Counted from the first letter of the stretch, positions 14,123 through 28,800 are shown. The stretch is 64,000 nt of DNA from Apis mellifera (GCF_003254395.2 NC_037652.1:4365001-4429000), one strand, 5' to 3'. The notes: generated by a model not told the origin, from the sequence alone. Program-made: numbers and translations.

Positions 14123-15486
14123 GAACGCGGGCTGGAAACGGGCTTCATTGTCGTCCCTGCTCCCTCGTGGTCGACACCCACCAACGTTCGCCTCTCGACG
14201 TTTTTCTCCTCGAAAGCGACGATGAATCGGCTTGAACGTGCCTGTGAACCCACCTGACACACCGCGCGCCACCTCATTCCATACTCCTCCTCCATACTCC
14301 TAAAACTGTGTCGCGAGTGTACACCGGATGCGTATCGTGTCCTCCTTTGATCGAGTTCGCGGCACGGGTTTATAGGAGGAGTAGTGGAAGGAGGGGGAGG
14401 GGCATCGATCGGGAGGAATTGTCGCCGATATCTGAAGGGGGTTGTCCGCGTTAACCTCCGCCCTTCCTCTCCCTTTTTCTACATATTTCGCTTCGAGATT
14501 GCTCTCGGTACGTATTGTTGCTCGCTTTCCACCTTCCGGTGGAATTAAATTTTTTTTTGGATCGAAAGATGCGTAATTCTAACCTTCTCCTTCGATTTCA
14601 GTTTGGAGTTTTTTGTCATGAAAGAAGTCATCGAAAATAAAAGAGGTCTCCTTCGTTGAGATCTTTGAAATCTTGGAAATAAGTTGAACGGAGGTGTTTG
14701 CTCAGCTTTCTTGTTTCTTCTTCTTTTTCTTCCTCGTTCTTTCCTTTAAGATTAGGGTGAGGAGGAGAGAGAGCCGGTTATTTCGTAACTCTACCGTTCG
14801 TTTAATAAAATCAATCGTTTAAATACTTATCACAACAGGTAGAATAATGTCGTAGGAACCCTGCCTGTTTTCTTACTTTGCGTGTTACCTAACGATTAGT
14901 TACAATCTCTTAACGATTACATTTACACACTCTCTTCTTCGGTGAATTATTCTTCGTTTCGCTTTTGCAACGTTCCCGAAAGTTGGAAAGGAGATTTGTT
15001 TGAAATTTGTTTGAAACGGAAGAGGGGGGGGGAGGAAAAAGAAAAGAAGAAAGAAAAAAGATAGGAAGAAAGAAATAATAATACAATAATTGTAGAAACG
15101 ATTATTCGCGCGATTATACAACAATTTTACTAACTTTACAACGTGAGACGTGGGATGAGAACGAGAACGAAAGAACGACAGAGAGGTAGAGACAGAATAG
15201 TATAGAAACGTGTGTGTACGCATGTGTACGTGTACAAGTGTACGTGTATTTTGTCCCGCGCTCATCGACAAAATAATTCTTAATAATCGTTCCACGAGCA
15301 GTTTTCTTATCGACATGTTGACAGACTAGATACAATACAATTATATTACAATTGTTCGACTTGCCGGAAGTCGCCAGCCGTTCGACCACGGCGATTTTAT
15401 ATATATATATATATTTGTCCGACCCTCGGCCAACGAGAATCCTCCACCTTCATCGCGTTTCGATGCATCCATACTTTCGAATGGAG

Positions 15487-15520
15487 TGGAGGAGGAGGAG
15501 GAGGAGGAGGAGGAGGAGGG
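15487..15520. repeat. (GGA)n microsatellite
   Basis: About eleven GGA units, about 0.8 kb beyond the Hmx stop codon. It may fall in the Hmx 3' UTR, where the transcript would read (TCC)n. Confidence 0.9.
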
Positions 15521-16295
15521 CTTGTTGTTGTATTACGTGGTTTTGGAACGTGGTGCGATTGAAAGACGTGGCGCGACGAGCGTGGATAAAACGAGATCGT
15601 TTCGTGCTCGGAAACTCGGAGACTCGAAGGGGGGGCAGGGAGAGGGAGGAGAGGGGAGGAGGGGCCATCGATCGTGCCGAAACTTTGCGAGCCAGTCCCG
15701 TTCGCGATTGGGGAAGCTCGGTTGGAAAGCTTTTCGGGTTGGTACGTGCCAGATTACGATTTTGATTGAAACCATTATTAAATTTCGCCAATATTCTTCC
15801 CTCCTTTCTTCTCTTCTTCGAAAATATGTATGTATATATATATATTTTTTTTTGAGGAAAAATTTACAAGATCGGGGAGCTTTTTCCCCCTCCTTTCTTT
15901 ATGATGATTGTGATTTCTCGAGCAACTAATGCAGAAGAGAAATGGATGAAATCGCTCGAAATTCTAAAATTCTGCACAATTCCTCTTTACAGTCTCTCTA
16001 AAAAAAACCAAAGCACGATATATCGAACGTTTCGAAACACGCGTGTTGGAACGTTTTCTTTTCACAAAGAGAAGGAGAGAGAAGAAAAGGAAGGAAAGGG
16101 AAGAGGTAATTCGGTAAGGACGAACGATCGGAGCAGGCACGATCGAGGACTCGGTGGAGGATGATCGAGCGAGGGTGTCCTTGTTCCTTCCCCCTATCCG
16201 GACAAGGCGATCGAGGCGAGTCGCGAGAGGGAGATCGCGGTGTCGGCGTTGGTTGGTTGCATGGTTGGGCCGACGGTCTCGTGTGCCGGACGGTG

Positions 16296-17143
16296 TTATT
16301 GCGAGGAGGATTGGGGTGGTTGGCCGTTAGGCGGGGGCGGGGGTGGCGGCGGGGGCTGCGGGTGCACCTGGTGGGGGAGGAGAGTGTGCGCCTGCACGTG
16401 AGCCGGGTGGTGATGGTGGTGCTGGTGGTGATGGGAGTAGAAGATGGGCTGCGCGGTGGTGGGGGGGCAGGAGGTGCCGACGCCGACACCGACGCCGACT
16501 CCTACGCCGACCGAGTGGGAGAGCGCCGACGTGGCGACCGACGCTGGCGCAGCGGCGGCCGGCGGCGCGGTCACCGAGACCGAGACGCTCGCGGACGTTC
16601 CGCTCCCGGCCGACGCCTCGTGGTAAAGTATCGGCACCCTGACCAGTCTCTGGGCGGCGTGGGCCATGTTGGCCGCCTCCAGTTCGGCGGCAAGCTGCCT
16701 CTTCCACTTGTTACGACGATTCTGGAACCAGATCTTCACCTGGGTCTCGGTCAGCCGCAACGAGGCGGCGAGGCCCGCCCGCTCCGAGGAGGACAGGTAA
16801 CGCTTCATGTCGAACGTGCTCTCCAGTTGGAACACCTGCGACCGGGAGAACACCGTCCTCGTCTTCTTCTTCCGCTTCATGCTGCTCGAGTCCCGTCCGT
16901 CCACCCCGACCTGCACGCTGTTCTGGCCCCCGCCCCCGCCCCCGCCGCCTCCGCCGCCGCCGCCCCCCGCCCCTGAGCCGCCGCCGCTCCCGCCGTGCAG
17001 GCCCGCCGAGTTCGTCGATTCACCCTCGCCGTCCGCCTCCGGGCAGTCGTCCTGCTCGCCGAGGTCGTCGTGTCCCTCGTCGCCCGTGGACGGGCTCCGT
17101 GTCCGGTGCAGACGCTCCTCCCCGTTCTCGTCGTCCAGGTCGT
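16296..17143 (-). CDS. Hmx: Hmx exon 3 (homeodomain exon)
   Basis: The acceptor is a pyrimidine-rich tract ending in TTCGCAG before 17143. The exon encodes residues 315-595, with the homeodomain at 16871-16692 and TAA at 16298-16296. Very high GC and codon repeats (GGC runs, GACGCC-type repeats coding Gly-Val) make it easy to misread; a 271-aa open frame on the opposite strand is only its shadow. Confidence 0.95.
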
Positions 17144-19807
17144 CTGCGAAGGGAAAACGATACCGCTCGCTTGAGAATTTTTCCTTTTTTTTGAGAGGGG
17201 TTTAAGTTTTTAAGCAGGACAATTTTTCTCGATCGAGAATTATTTGGTATACACACGAGCTTTCACACGAGTGTTTTTGCTCGATCAAGTATTTCGAGAG
17301 AGATACGATTGTTTTTTCTCCAATGTGTCGAAGGATTTGAGATTTAAGTATTATCTTTCGCTTTCGTTAGCTCGACACGTGGCGTGATCTGAGAAATCTC
17401 TATCCGAATAATATATATATAAATGATAATATTTGAATATCGCCAATATCGAAGAATCGATTCCCCGAAGCAAAGGAGAAGCTACAAAAGGGTATCTGGT
17501 CGTCTGGAATCGGACGACAATCGATGCGAAGTAAGTTGCGGGATAAGATAATGGCTCGGTTGTCGGTCGATGCGCGAGCTCCGCTCATCGATAACGATTA
17601 ACGCTCCGATTTTCCGGATAGGCTGCCGCGCACGTGGTAATGGAAACATATGCTTCGAGTGGTCGCGATGATCGGTAGTTCGTTGTCGTTGGTTCGCGGA
17701 CGCCCGGTCAAATGTACGTGCGTACAGCCCGTGTTATAAATCGTCGTGCATCGAAAGCAACTCTCCCGAGATAAATCTAACGGGATCTCGAAAGATTCGA
17801 ATCGATCAATTTAAGGACAAGAATCGAGAGAAAGGGGACTGTCAACGAGAGAAAAGAAAATTGTTTTTAAATTTTTAATAAGCACGAGATAAATGAAATT
17901 AATTAGCATGGTAATTATTATATATTAACTTTCTTTATTTAGTTTTTTCAGTGTTTGATTCGTTGATCGACTATTTAATGTTTTTGTTTAATTATGAAAA
18001 AAAAAAGATAATAGATATTTAGATACTTGATTACAAAAAAATTGGGAATTTCGAATTAAACGGATATCGAATTTTGTAAAATTAAAAGAAAATTATCATT
18101 CTTCCAATCCAATCGTCAAAAAATTGTTATTACAAGAGTATTGCGATAATGTAGAATAATTTCGATCGGATAATTATACATATATTCGCGACAAGTGACG
18201 AGTCGATATGATTTTCACAAATCGGTCTATTTATTCGGCCGATCGTTGAACGTTGGGGAAAATCGTTTGCAATATGCTAAACGCGTTAATTAACTGGTCC
18301 CTTTAAAGCGTTTCCCTGGTCGATCGACGAGGAAACAGAAACACGAGGATGATATCTTTTTCGGTATCATTGTCGATCACCGTGAATATTGCTATTCTAT
18401 AAATTCTCTTCTCGCTCGTTGAATTCGATAATTCATCTCGGCCGGCCGTTTTGCATTTAATATTTAGTCGATTGATAGTCGGCTAATTAATATTCTATTT
18501 ATCCATTTTGATATAATTGCCTCAGATATCGCGACGCGTTTCCCATCCTCGTCGTGTAATGAAATATTTCGTCGTTTTTCCCCGCCGGCTCTTCGCGCCT
18601 TTCACGCAAAATTCTTCGCTCTTTGTACCGCGTTAATTGTTCTATTTTTAATCTCCAATTTAATTATCGTTCTCGAACGATTTTCTCGTTCGAAGAAAAT
18701 TGCGATTCACCTTGCGATCATCCGATTTCACGCACAATTTGTAAATTTCGATTCGATTACTTTACGAAGACATTTGAGGGGGATGTTTTAATAAGAATTG
18801 TATCGCGTAAAATTGCGAGATTTTTCGAAGAGTTCTTTCCTTTTCACATATTTCCAAAATGTTGGAAGGATAAACTTTATGAATTCATTTCTTCAAATTT
18901 TCGGAGAGATATAAATGAAAAAATGACGAGGTCAAAGTGGTTAAACTAAGCAGATTAAAATTTATAATTTTGATTTATCCACGTGTTTCCAAAATGTCAA
19001 AAAAATGGATCGCCAAAATTCTTCTTATAATTTTTAACAATCCATCAATGATACCCAAGATCGAAGTTAAGGGTTGGGAGAATTATCATCGAGGGTGTCT
19101 CGCAAACGGTCAGTCCAGCAGGCTGCCAAGTATTTTGGCGAAGTGGCCAGGAGTAAAACGATCGGTGGGTAAATCGATCGACGTTGGTTTGTCGTGGTGG
19201 AAGCCGTGGAAGCCGTACCTCGTCGACGACGTCCACGCTCCTCGCGTTTATATACTTACGTAGAACGCGTACGAGCCCTCGCCTTGCCCTTTTCTCTTTA
19301 TTCCGCTTCCCATTTCTTTCCGTTCGATCCTTCGCGAATTCCCATCTTCCAAAACGTGTTTCTCTCTCCGAACTGAGTGTATTAATTTCATCTTTTAATC
19401 TTTATCGGGGAATTTTAATCGAGCGAGTGATTTTTTTTTAAAGATCGACGTTGTCGAAGAATCGAAGAAAAAAAAAGGTAAAAAGGGGGATGTTTTTTTT
19501 TTTAATAAGGATCGAATCGAAATCGAATTATGAACGGAGCAGAAATTACAGGAATCAATCGATCATGATATCTCTCCGCGATTTGGAATTGATGCGGAGC
19601 GATAGATGCATCGTTCGATGTCCTCGTTCATTGAACGAGCTTCTATTTACAGATAGCTGAATCGAGCTGGAACAGGCCGAAACGGTGGCACGATTTTCAA
19701 TCAACGAGTTGTTCCCCACGAGAATGTTTACAAGCCGGTATTACGCACGACTAGCCTAAATTTATGATCAAACTCGTAACGATTTCACGTATAATCATAC
19801 TCGTAGA

Positions 19808-19839
<32 letters not shown>

Positions 19840-22800
19840 AGGTTGTTTATGTACGCAGTTAACAGAGCAAAATCATTTCTAATCGAATCGAAACTCAACG
19901 TGAAATATCCACGGATTATATTCCAATATATTTTGTACCTTCTTAAATTTTAAGCCGACGATATTTTTTTCTTTATACATACGCAATCAATGCTCTAATT
20001 ATTAATCCGATCTCACAGTTTGAAAAATTTTTACCAATTTATTGGATATCTGACACGATATGTTAATAAGATTTCAGAGAAAAATTCAGTTTCGATTTAT
20101 ACTCCACTATTTTTTTATCGTTTCACATCTCGATCTTACTTCCAACGAATCGACAAATTCTAAAAATGATATCCTTTCTCAGGTAGGGACTCGCTTTTCA
20201 AAAATTCGAATACTTGAAAATTCTATAATTATTTCTGCAATTAAATAACTCGATTCTTTCGATTCCGATAGAAATTTTCTATCGTTTCACATCTCGATCT
20301 TACTTCCAACGAATCGACAAATTCTAAAAATAATATCCTTTCTCAGATTCGGTTTCCAAAAATTCGAATACATGAAAATTCTATAATTATTTCTGTGCAA
20401 TTGTAACTCGATTCTTTCGATTCCGATAGAAATTTTCTATTGTTTCACATCTTGATCTTACTTCCAACGAATCGACAAATTCTAAAAATGATATCCTTTC
20501 TCAGATAGGGACTCGGTTTCCAAAAATTCGAGTACTTGAAAATTCTATAATTATTTCTATGCAATTGTAACTCGATTCTTTCGATTCCGATAGAAATTTT
20601 CTATCGTTTCACATCTCGATCTAACTTCCAACGAATCGACAAATTCTAAAAATGATATCCTTTCTCAGATAGGGACTCGGTTTCCAAAAATTCGAATACT
20701 TGAAAATTCTATAATTATTTCTATGCAATTGTAACTCGATTCTTTCGATTCCGATAGAAACATCTCACGGACTCACCCCTTTGCGGGAAGGACGCGGACG
20801 CGGGGCTGACGCGGCTCAGGGTGCCGACCACGTCGCTCGGCGACGGATGCTCCAGCGTCTGCAGGCCGTGCGTCGGCCTCCATGGAAACGGCCAACCGGC
20901 GCCACCGGGCAGGACGCCGCGGATGCCGTCGGCGTCCACGATGTCCGATTGGCCGGTTACCTGGACGGCGTTGCTCAACGCCGACGAGGCGGCAGCGAGC
21001 CTCGAGTGGTGCTGGTGCTGCTGCTGCTGGTGGAGGTGCTGCAACGTCGACGGGAAGAAGACGCCGCCGACACCGATCCCCACCGGATATCGGCCCGCGA
21101 TCAGCGACGACATCAGGCCCAATCTGCAAATTCGAAAATCACGTCACGTTTCAAAGAATGATCGTCCGTTTTTTTCGCAATTTGTTTCGAGGGATTGTAA
21201 GAATCATGACACAAGTTGGATTCCTTTTAATTTCTGACCAATTTTCAGATTTATTCGACGTTATTTGAATATTCAATCGTTCGATCTTCTCGATCAAAGC
21301 ATCGCTTAACGCAACGACTCTCATCCAAGATCTAAATTTCTCTCCCTCTCCAAATTTCTAAGGAAGGTTTATCCGCGAAAAAATTCGAGGAAAGGGTTAA
21401 AGGGGGAGGGTTTCGATTAAACCGGAAGCATCCGGGATCGGTCGCCGTTTCAAGAGCTCCCGCTGGATCATTTCGGGGCGCGGCGGCGTAAAAGTGAAAC
21501 CGTTAGCGAAAAATGTTTGCGAGCCGTTTAAAGCCGCGCTCTAAATAAAACAGCGCTAAAAATAACAAAAAAGAGAAAAAAAAGAAGAAAAAAAGAAAGA
21601 AGCAAAAAGAAGGAGGAAAAAAAACGAGGAAGAAGAAAAAAAGAGAGAGAGAGAGGGAGAGAGGAAAAACAGCTGGATTAAAAACACAGCGGCCGCGTTT
21701 CCACCGGCTGAATGCGAGCGTTGCACAGGCGAGCTTTACACAGACGTGGAACGTGTCCGAGGCGTCGGGCGCGATTCACCCTGGCCCCGCTGTCTTCTTC
21801 CCCGCTCCCCTCCCCTCCCCCCCTCTTATCTCGCCCCCGAAAAAACCGGCAAAACGTTTCCAAACCCATTTATCCGGTCCGCGAAACTCGCCTCGTTCTT
21901 GCCCCTTGGTTGTGCTGGCGCACTCGCGAGAAAATGCGAGCCAACAACGTTTCCTCCCTCTCCGATCCTCCGCCATCTTCCGGAAATCATTAACATCCGC
22001 CAAGGAACATGAACCTTCCCAATTGAGAAAGAAAGATTTGCTCAAAAGAGTATCTCCCTCTTTCGCGAGAGTTGGGCCTTATTAAAAGCGACGCCAGATC
22101 TCGAACAATGACATTCGAGGGCACATTATTGAAAATCCGCTTATCCGAAGAAGAAGAAGAGAGAAGGATGGATTCTGAGAGTCGACGATTCTTGGCCAAG
22201 TGTTCGATCAGAAAGATCGATTGTACAACAACGTGATCGAGATATGAGATAAAATTGGGAAGGAAGGATAATTTCCACGGCGAAATACTTTTTCTTCCGG
22301 ATAGATAGGCTAGTCTTTGTCGAGTGGTCTATCCTCGAGAGTTGGTAATCTTAATTGTAGATTAGGAGGTGAATGGAGGTGATACCTAAATACCCGGGCC
22401 CCAAATCCCCAAATCCGGATACTTGTAAATGGAAGCGTTTTACTAATCGGCGATCTCGGGCCGGGGACACAACCGTGATGATCCCTTTTCAATGGGAAAC
22501 ACGCAACAACTGGAACTCTCGCTTCTTGCGAGAATTGTTGGAGCGAGCCGCAACACGACGCCGCCCTTGACGCCATCCGAACCATGTCTCAACTGCAATT
22601 AGCGCTCTCCGTTTCATAGATCGGGGAGATTAGACTTTACAATGTTCTGGCCCTTAAGCTCTTTCTCTCTCTCTCTCTCTCTATTCATCCGATTATCGAG
22701 AAACTTTGGAAATATTATAATACATTAAAATCCGAGATACGAAACTATTTCTAAGAACCAACAAAGAACCTTCAAGTTGATACTCGATAAAAAAAATATA

Positions 22801-25800
22801 TATATATATTAAAATAAACCCGAAAATCTCAAACCTAACCTCCAAAGAAATCTTCTTTCGCAATCTTAATCAACATCGATGCAATCCTTGCACAATGCAG
22901 CAGCAGCAGCACGACGGCATTTCTTCTCGGCGCGAACAGGGTTGCCAATATACGAGCAACCCCCGGGGCGGCTCCCTCTGCCAGAGTTCTCAATTATACC
23001 GGCCATTTTGCCGGGTCGCGTGTAACAGCTTCGCGATCGTTATTCCTGATCAACGTTAAGTGCAGCTGCGAAACAGAGGCCAGGACAGAGAGAGAGAGAG
23101 TGGGAGAGTGGGAGGGAGAGATCGCTCTAGCGGCGATTTGCGGCGGCGATTTAGTTGGTCATCAAGAAATGTAGGTTCGAACACATCGTCGAGAGCCGGT
23201 AAGGCGAGAAGCCCACCGATTCGGAAGCCATACCAGCTCCCCTCGTGTTCCTTCGCTCGTTCCCTCCCTCGATCGACTCTCGATGCACTTCTCCCTTTTT
23301 CATGCTTGTCGACGATCGCGCCAGGCCGATTCGCCCCGCCGATCGAAGTTTGTTCGAGCTGCTTGCGGTGGGATTCCTTAATCGTTCCAAGTTGTCGAGC
23401 GCTGTTCAGGGACACTGGTTTCGATGACACTGGCTCCGATCGATTCCGCGGATGTGCATAGATTAACAAATCTAGGAGATCGATGACTTTTCGATCGAAT
23501 TTTTATTGGATCGATGCATTAATTTATAGATCGTGCGTTGGATTGAACGGAGAATAGCGTGTCCACCAAGTCTTACGATTGATGGCCGTTAAGTGAACAG
23601 AAGTATTCAGATTTTCAATTCGCAAATTCTACTTTAAAGATACTTTAAAATAATTAGAAGAAAATTATGACATACACGGTTTCGATATATTGTAATTAAA
23701 TTAAACAAATTTCTATTCGGTATTAATATATCGAATCGAAGGAAAAGAAAAGAATTTCGATTACAAATAATTACCAGGCACACCTCACCGAAAGAACAAC
23801 AAGAACAAAAAAAAAGGAAAGAAAGGAAAAAAAAAGCACGCAATCCCAGTTTTCTCGCATCGATAACGGAGGGTGGCTGGTCTTCGGGGATAAGAAAAGA
23901 GGAAAAACGCAAAGGAGGAGCGGTATCTGCCGGGGGCATCGGGCGTACAGATGCCCGGGGAAAGATAAAAGAAATCTGACAACCGCCTGTTTGTAAGCAT
24001 CCACCGGTAGGGTGGCCGTTTTCTAAGGAGGCCAGGTATAAACACCAAACACTCTCCGCTCCTCCGTTTCGAGGAGCTCGTGCTCCACCTTTTTCTGCCT
24101 AATTCTTGCGCGGCTTACGTACCACTACTCCTGTCGGGTAGCCAGCGTTTCGATGAATGGCCGTGAGTGGAGAGAGGGCTTTCTTTCTCTCCTTTCTTAC
24201 GGGGCGCGACTCCTCTTCTTGCTCCTCCGGCTTCTTCCTTCGCTCGATCGATTTCCACGAGGGTCCTCGACTTCCTCCTTCGATTCTCCCTCTCTCTCGC
24301 CAACACCAATTCCAAACAAGAAGGGAGAAGAGGATACATTCCCCCCCTCCCTCGTTCATTCATCGTCCCTCCGTATCCTTGATCTCTTCCTTGATCGATC
24401 AACGGCCGAGATCTTATTGGCCCCCGTCTTTCACGGAAACTCGTTGATTACGAGCCGCCCAATCTCCGCATAATCGGATACAGGACGGCTTTGCCGACGA
24501 GCGCGACGATGAATATAGTCATTGATCGAACACACCGTGGCGATATCATCCATGTGTACCATCGATTCGAGTCGTATGTGTATGGTCAAGCGTTCTTTCG
24601 AATCCTCGGACCAATTTGTCCGTTAAACTTGGCTGGCCCGTGCAGTCGTAGTTCAATGAGGGGGATATATTATCCCCCTTTCCCCGTATTGATCATTATT
24701 CTACCTTTTTACTTTACTCGGGCGCGCTCCCGATCACCGGGCGAAACGTGCGCCTGGTAAGTGGCATTCTCGAATATAAACTCTTTATGCCGTGGTTAAC
24801 GATCGCTCGTAACACGATACGTTTTTGTCGTGTACCGTTACACCAGGGGTTGTAGTGGCTCGATGGCTCGTTGGACGGAAAAGAAGGAGAGAAGTCGATT
24901 TGGCGCGGTACCATGGCTGCGGCCAATCGCCTCCAGACTTCGCCGATTTCCGCGGCGCAAGGGTTTCGCCGCCTTTCCTCGGTAATTAAGGGCTGCCCCG
25001 TGGAAACCGATCGTTGACGCCTTTCTTGTTTTCCTCTCTTTCGAGGCTTTGCTGGCTAATTCGGGGTGGTTGAACGAGTGAACACGTTCGACGGGAGGGG
25101 AAGGAATAAAATTATACCAATTTTCTTCTTTTGATCACCCTTCCTCCTTCTTTAATCGTTCGATGGAATTTTTTAATCTAAGCGATTTTTTTTTTTAATA
25201 AGTAACACTTTTATATCAGTTTTTGTTTTTGGAGTATAAGTTGTAATATCCTTTTTTTAAGTTATTAACTAAACATCTACACCTACGATTTTTAAAAAAC
25301 TTTTAAAATGTATTATTTAGAGAGATAAAATTATACCGATTTTCTTCAATCTTCTTCTTGTTACACGTCGAGGAAACAAGCGTGTACGAGCGTGTAACTC
25401 GTTATTGGCGAAAGATGAAAACCGGAGTTCTGTTTTTATCGATTCGCGTTCTAACGGTTCCCGTTCACGGTTACGTACTGACTTATAAAGTGTCATTACG
25501 ATGACCCAACAATGAGTTATTGGCTTTCAAAGTACCCCGTTAAATCCTCTACTTGGCTTCGTTCCGCTCGCTGCCTGTTACAGGCCAAGTGGAGGATTTA
25601 TGCTTGTGCTTACACAGGAGACAACTTCATTTCACTGGATTTCAAGGAAACAACTTAATTGCTTTAGTGCGACGCTTGCAGGCTTTAGAAACCCAGACCA
25701 GGATACACTCGCGGATTAAACCCTTCGCCATGGGAGGAGGAGGGAATTAATTACGCGAGACGACTCCAAGATTTCTTCCCTCTCCTCCCGCTCTCCCCAA

Positions 25801-28800
25801 GTTAAAAACTTGCATCGTGTTTAAACCACGTTTAAAACACGTGAACGCGCTATGTTTCCTTCTCGACCGTGGGAAAATGATTCGAAGAAATTATTTTTTT
25901 CGACGACGACGATGATGGCGGGGGCGAAGTAACCGGATAGGATTGAAAAATAAAAAAATTGTTTTTCATTCTAAACAACTGGTTTTATTTATCCGCGCAC
26001 AAACGGAATAAATAACGGTAGACCGATCGTTTAAATAGCATTTTATACTAGACTGGTCGCGACTACCCCCGCGTGTTCCGAAATCAATTTCCCGCGTGGA
26101 AATGGAATCGACAGCTCCACACCATTTTTCCCGTTTGTTTTTCCCCCGATTGAAAATTCATCTTATGCGATTAATATTCTCGTGTACAAAACTCGTGCAA
26201 AATAGAGAAGTTACGGTGGAGATTTTTTTTTAGAAAGGAATGATATCACGGTACATTGCGTATACACGAGTTTTAAAAATACATTTGAATCGATTCATAA
26301 CGTTGCGTTCACCGTTTCTCCTTTCCTTTTTTTGCTAATTTATTCTTCGATTATTCGATTTTACAATTTTCGCGAGAATTAGAATTGGAACGAAGGATAT
26401 CGGATCGAATCGGTTCTCCGATCGATGCTTACGCGAAATAAAAAAAAAAAAAAGAAAACGAGAGAGAGTCGGGTACAAATATATCACAGTCCTTGTTCCA
26501 CCACCGTTTTCAGGATTTTCGATCTCGACGAGAGAAACGGAGGCGTCATCACCGTCAACGAGAGAATAAAAGGGGACGAGCTCGAAGAAGGAAAGAGTGG
26601 AAAACAGAGAGAGAAATACGAATCACGAAACGACACACGTACAGAGGAAAGAGAGAAGGAATCGGGAGGGAGAAACGAGAAGAGAAAGAAAGCGCAAAGA
26701 GGAAAAGCAAGAGAGAGAGAGAGAGAGAAACTGTGTTTCGACGCGATTATTATTCGTGGTCTATTCCCAGCTACCGTTCATTCCACATTTGTTTCCGACG
26801 TTGAACATCCATATCGCCCTCGAACGGGCGATCATACACAATGGGCTTTATCGTACCTTCCTTTGAAACTTGGAGCGCGATCCCACGCTAATTAACGAAT
26901 CATTCATCGGCGCTGTAATTAACGAGGCCGACTCTGTCGCGGATTATCCCGGCCAGATCTTTTGCGCATAGACGTCGTCATGTGCCTGCGGTTACGTTAC
27001 TCAATATTGTTGCCCCTCTCCCTTTTGCAAAACAGTGGGGCCCCGCGCCACCACTTTTGCACCGTTGCAGAAAAGGGAGCACAGAGGATCCAAGATACAA
27101 AAATATATATATATATATATATATACAGATATATCCTTACGACGTTTCCTGCATCCTCCCAGCCATTTCAATGCCGTATGTCCGCGCGAGATTTTTCTTC
27201 TTGTTCCCGCTCTCGTTTCTTCCGTTACCACCGTCTCTCCTCCCCCTTTCTTTTCCCTCCCTTTTTCTTTTCTTTTTCTTTTTAAACGCCGTTACATTTG
27301 TCGCGGCGTGTTAATTATAAAGATCGGAGAGGGAAGATAAAGACGGGAGGTCTCCCGTTCTCCGATTAATTTATAGAGAGCGATCTCGAAACGCTACCTG
27401 TGATACGATATCAATTTTAATACTATTTTCGTAACTTAGCACGAGCTAAATCGAAGAATATTTTCTTATCCTTATTCACGATCCTCGATATCTTAATAAG
27501 TCTCGTCAAAAGTAAAATAATCTTTGCTCGAAACGCTTTACGTACGATTGGAAAAGTTAACTTCCGTTTGAAACGAATATGAATATGCGTACGTGTATAT
27601 GTGTGCGCGCATAAAAGGTGGCGAGGCGAGATAAATTCGCGGAGAGCTTCTAATTCAGGTAATATTCTACACGGGAATCCTTTCTGCTGAAATCTCTTCC
27701 ACCCTGGTGAAATGCTATTACCGTATCAGTTGAGCGGCGGGGGAGGAGGGAAGGGCACGTTAAGCGGCGAGACACGGAGGGGGAGGGGAAGGGAAGATTG
27801 CGAGCTTTTCGTCTTCTACTTAGCCGACCTTGGCGAGGCCAAGACCCGGCTTGGATGCCGTAGGCAACGATTTAATAATAAATCAAACCAGTATGCGTGC
27901 GTTGCTCGCTTCCTCCGCGCGCGGAAGACGCTCGGTTGGCCGAAAGCTACGACGTAGGGAGACGGTCGTCCCTCACGGGACGGCTCCTTACCTTCCACGC
28001 GCACCGCCATCCGCTGATCCATTATGCACCCGATTTTCCCCAATCGATTCCCCCCCCCGCTTCACTTTCCGCGCTGCACATCCTTTCCTGCGATACCGCG
28101 ATCTTTTCACTCTCGAAACACTCGGTATTTTCATCGCACGGGATTCTCGAGGATTTTTACAGAATTATTTACGAAGGATTTATAGATATAAAGAAGAGAA
28201 TCTTGCTTTTTACGATAAAAATTCTAACAAATGTAAAAGTATATTTTGAGAGAGTTTCGAAATGTTTAAAAAAAAAAGGAAATGAATAAATAAAGAGAAT
28301 TAAAATCCGATTTGGCGATCATCCACCCTCGACGGCGTGGATGATCTCGATCCAGAATAATCTTTTCCCTCGAAGTGGGAAGGAGAACGCACCACGTCCC
28401 GCAGAGTGCACCGTCGCGCAGGAGTGGAACTTAATCAAATGGTAAACGGGTGGAAAACAAGCAATTGGAGGCATCGAACCGGCGAGAAGAGCGTAGTAAG
28501 CGAGGCAGCCACCCGGTTATATATACAGTGGGGTGCCGTCAATCGGAAGAGGTGGAATGGGTAGGAGAAGAGGGAGGGAGGGGGTGTAAATCTGATAAAA
28601 TCATCTCGAACCCTCCCTCCTCGAGCAGCCCCTTGTGGCGCGGCTCGAGTTCCTCGCCGAGATATATCCGATATAGAGAGGCCGGTAACGGCCCTAAGTA
28701 ACGTAAGTAATGTAAGAGGGTGGTTGTTGCTACGGTTGTTATTAAATGAGACAGCCTAATAGGCCCATTACGGACCCCCTCGGTCCATTCCCACATAATA

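Larger units (their letters stand above)
1852..16295. other. Intergenic region between convergent Prx3 and Hmx
   Basis: Prx3 runs rightward into this region and Hmx runs leftward into it, so it separates two 3' ends. Apart from the part next to 16295, which must hold the Hmx 3' UTR, no coding exon is supportable. The open frames are short, low in complexity and show no recognisable domain. AT-rich sequence gives way at about 2.4 kb to CpG-rich sequence with (GA)n, (TA)n and poly(T) runs. No AATAAA for Hmx (TTTATT on the plus strand) was found in the ~500 bp below its stop codon, so the Hmx 3' end is unresolved. Confidence 0.6.

Noticed and set aside
16161..16976. 271-codon open frame on the plus strand
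   Set aside because: It is the antisense shadow of the Hmx homeodomain exon; its Gly/Arg/Pro-rich product has no recognisable fold.
23160..23190. GGTTCGAACAC resembling a tRNA B box
   Set aside because: No A box, acceptor stem or cloverleaf could be formed around it.
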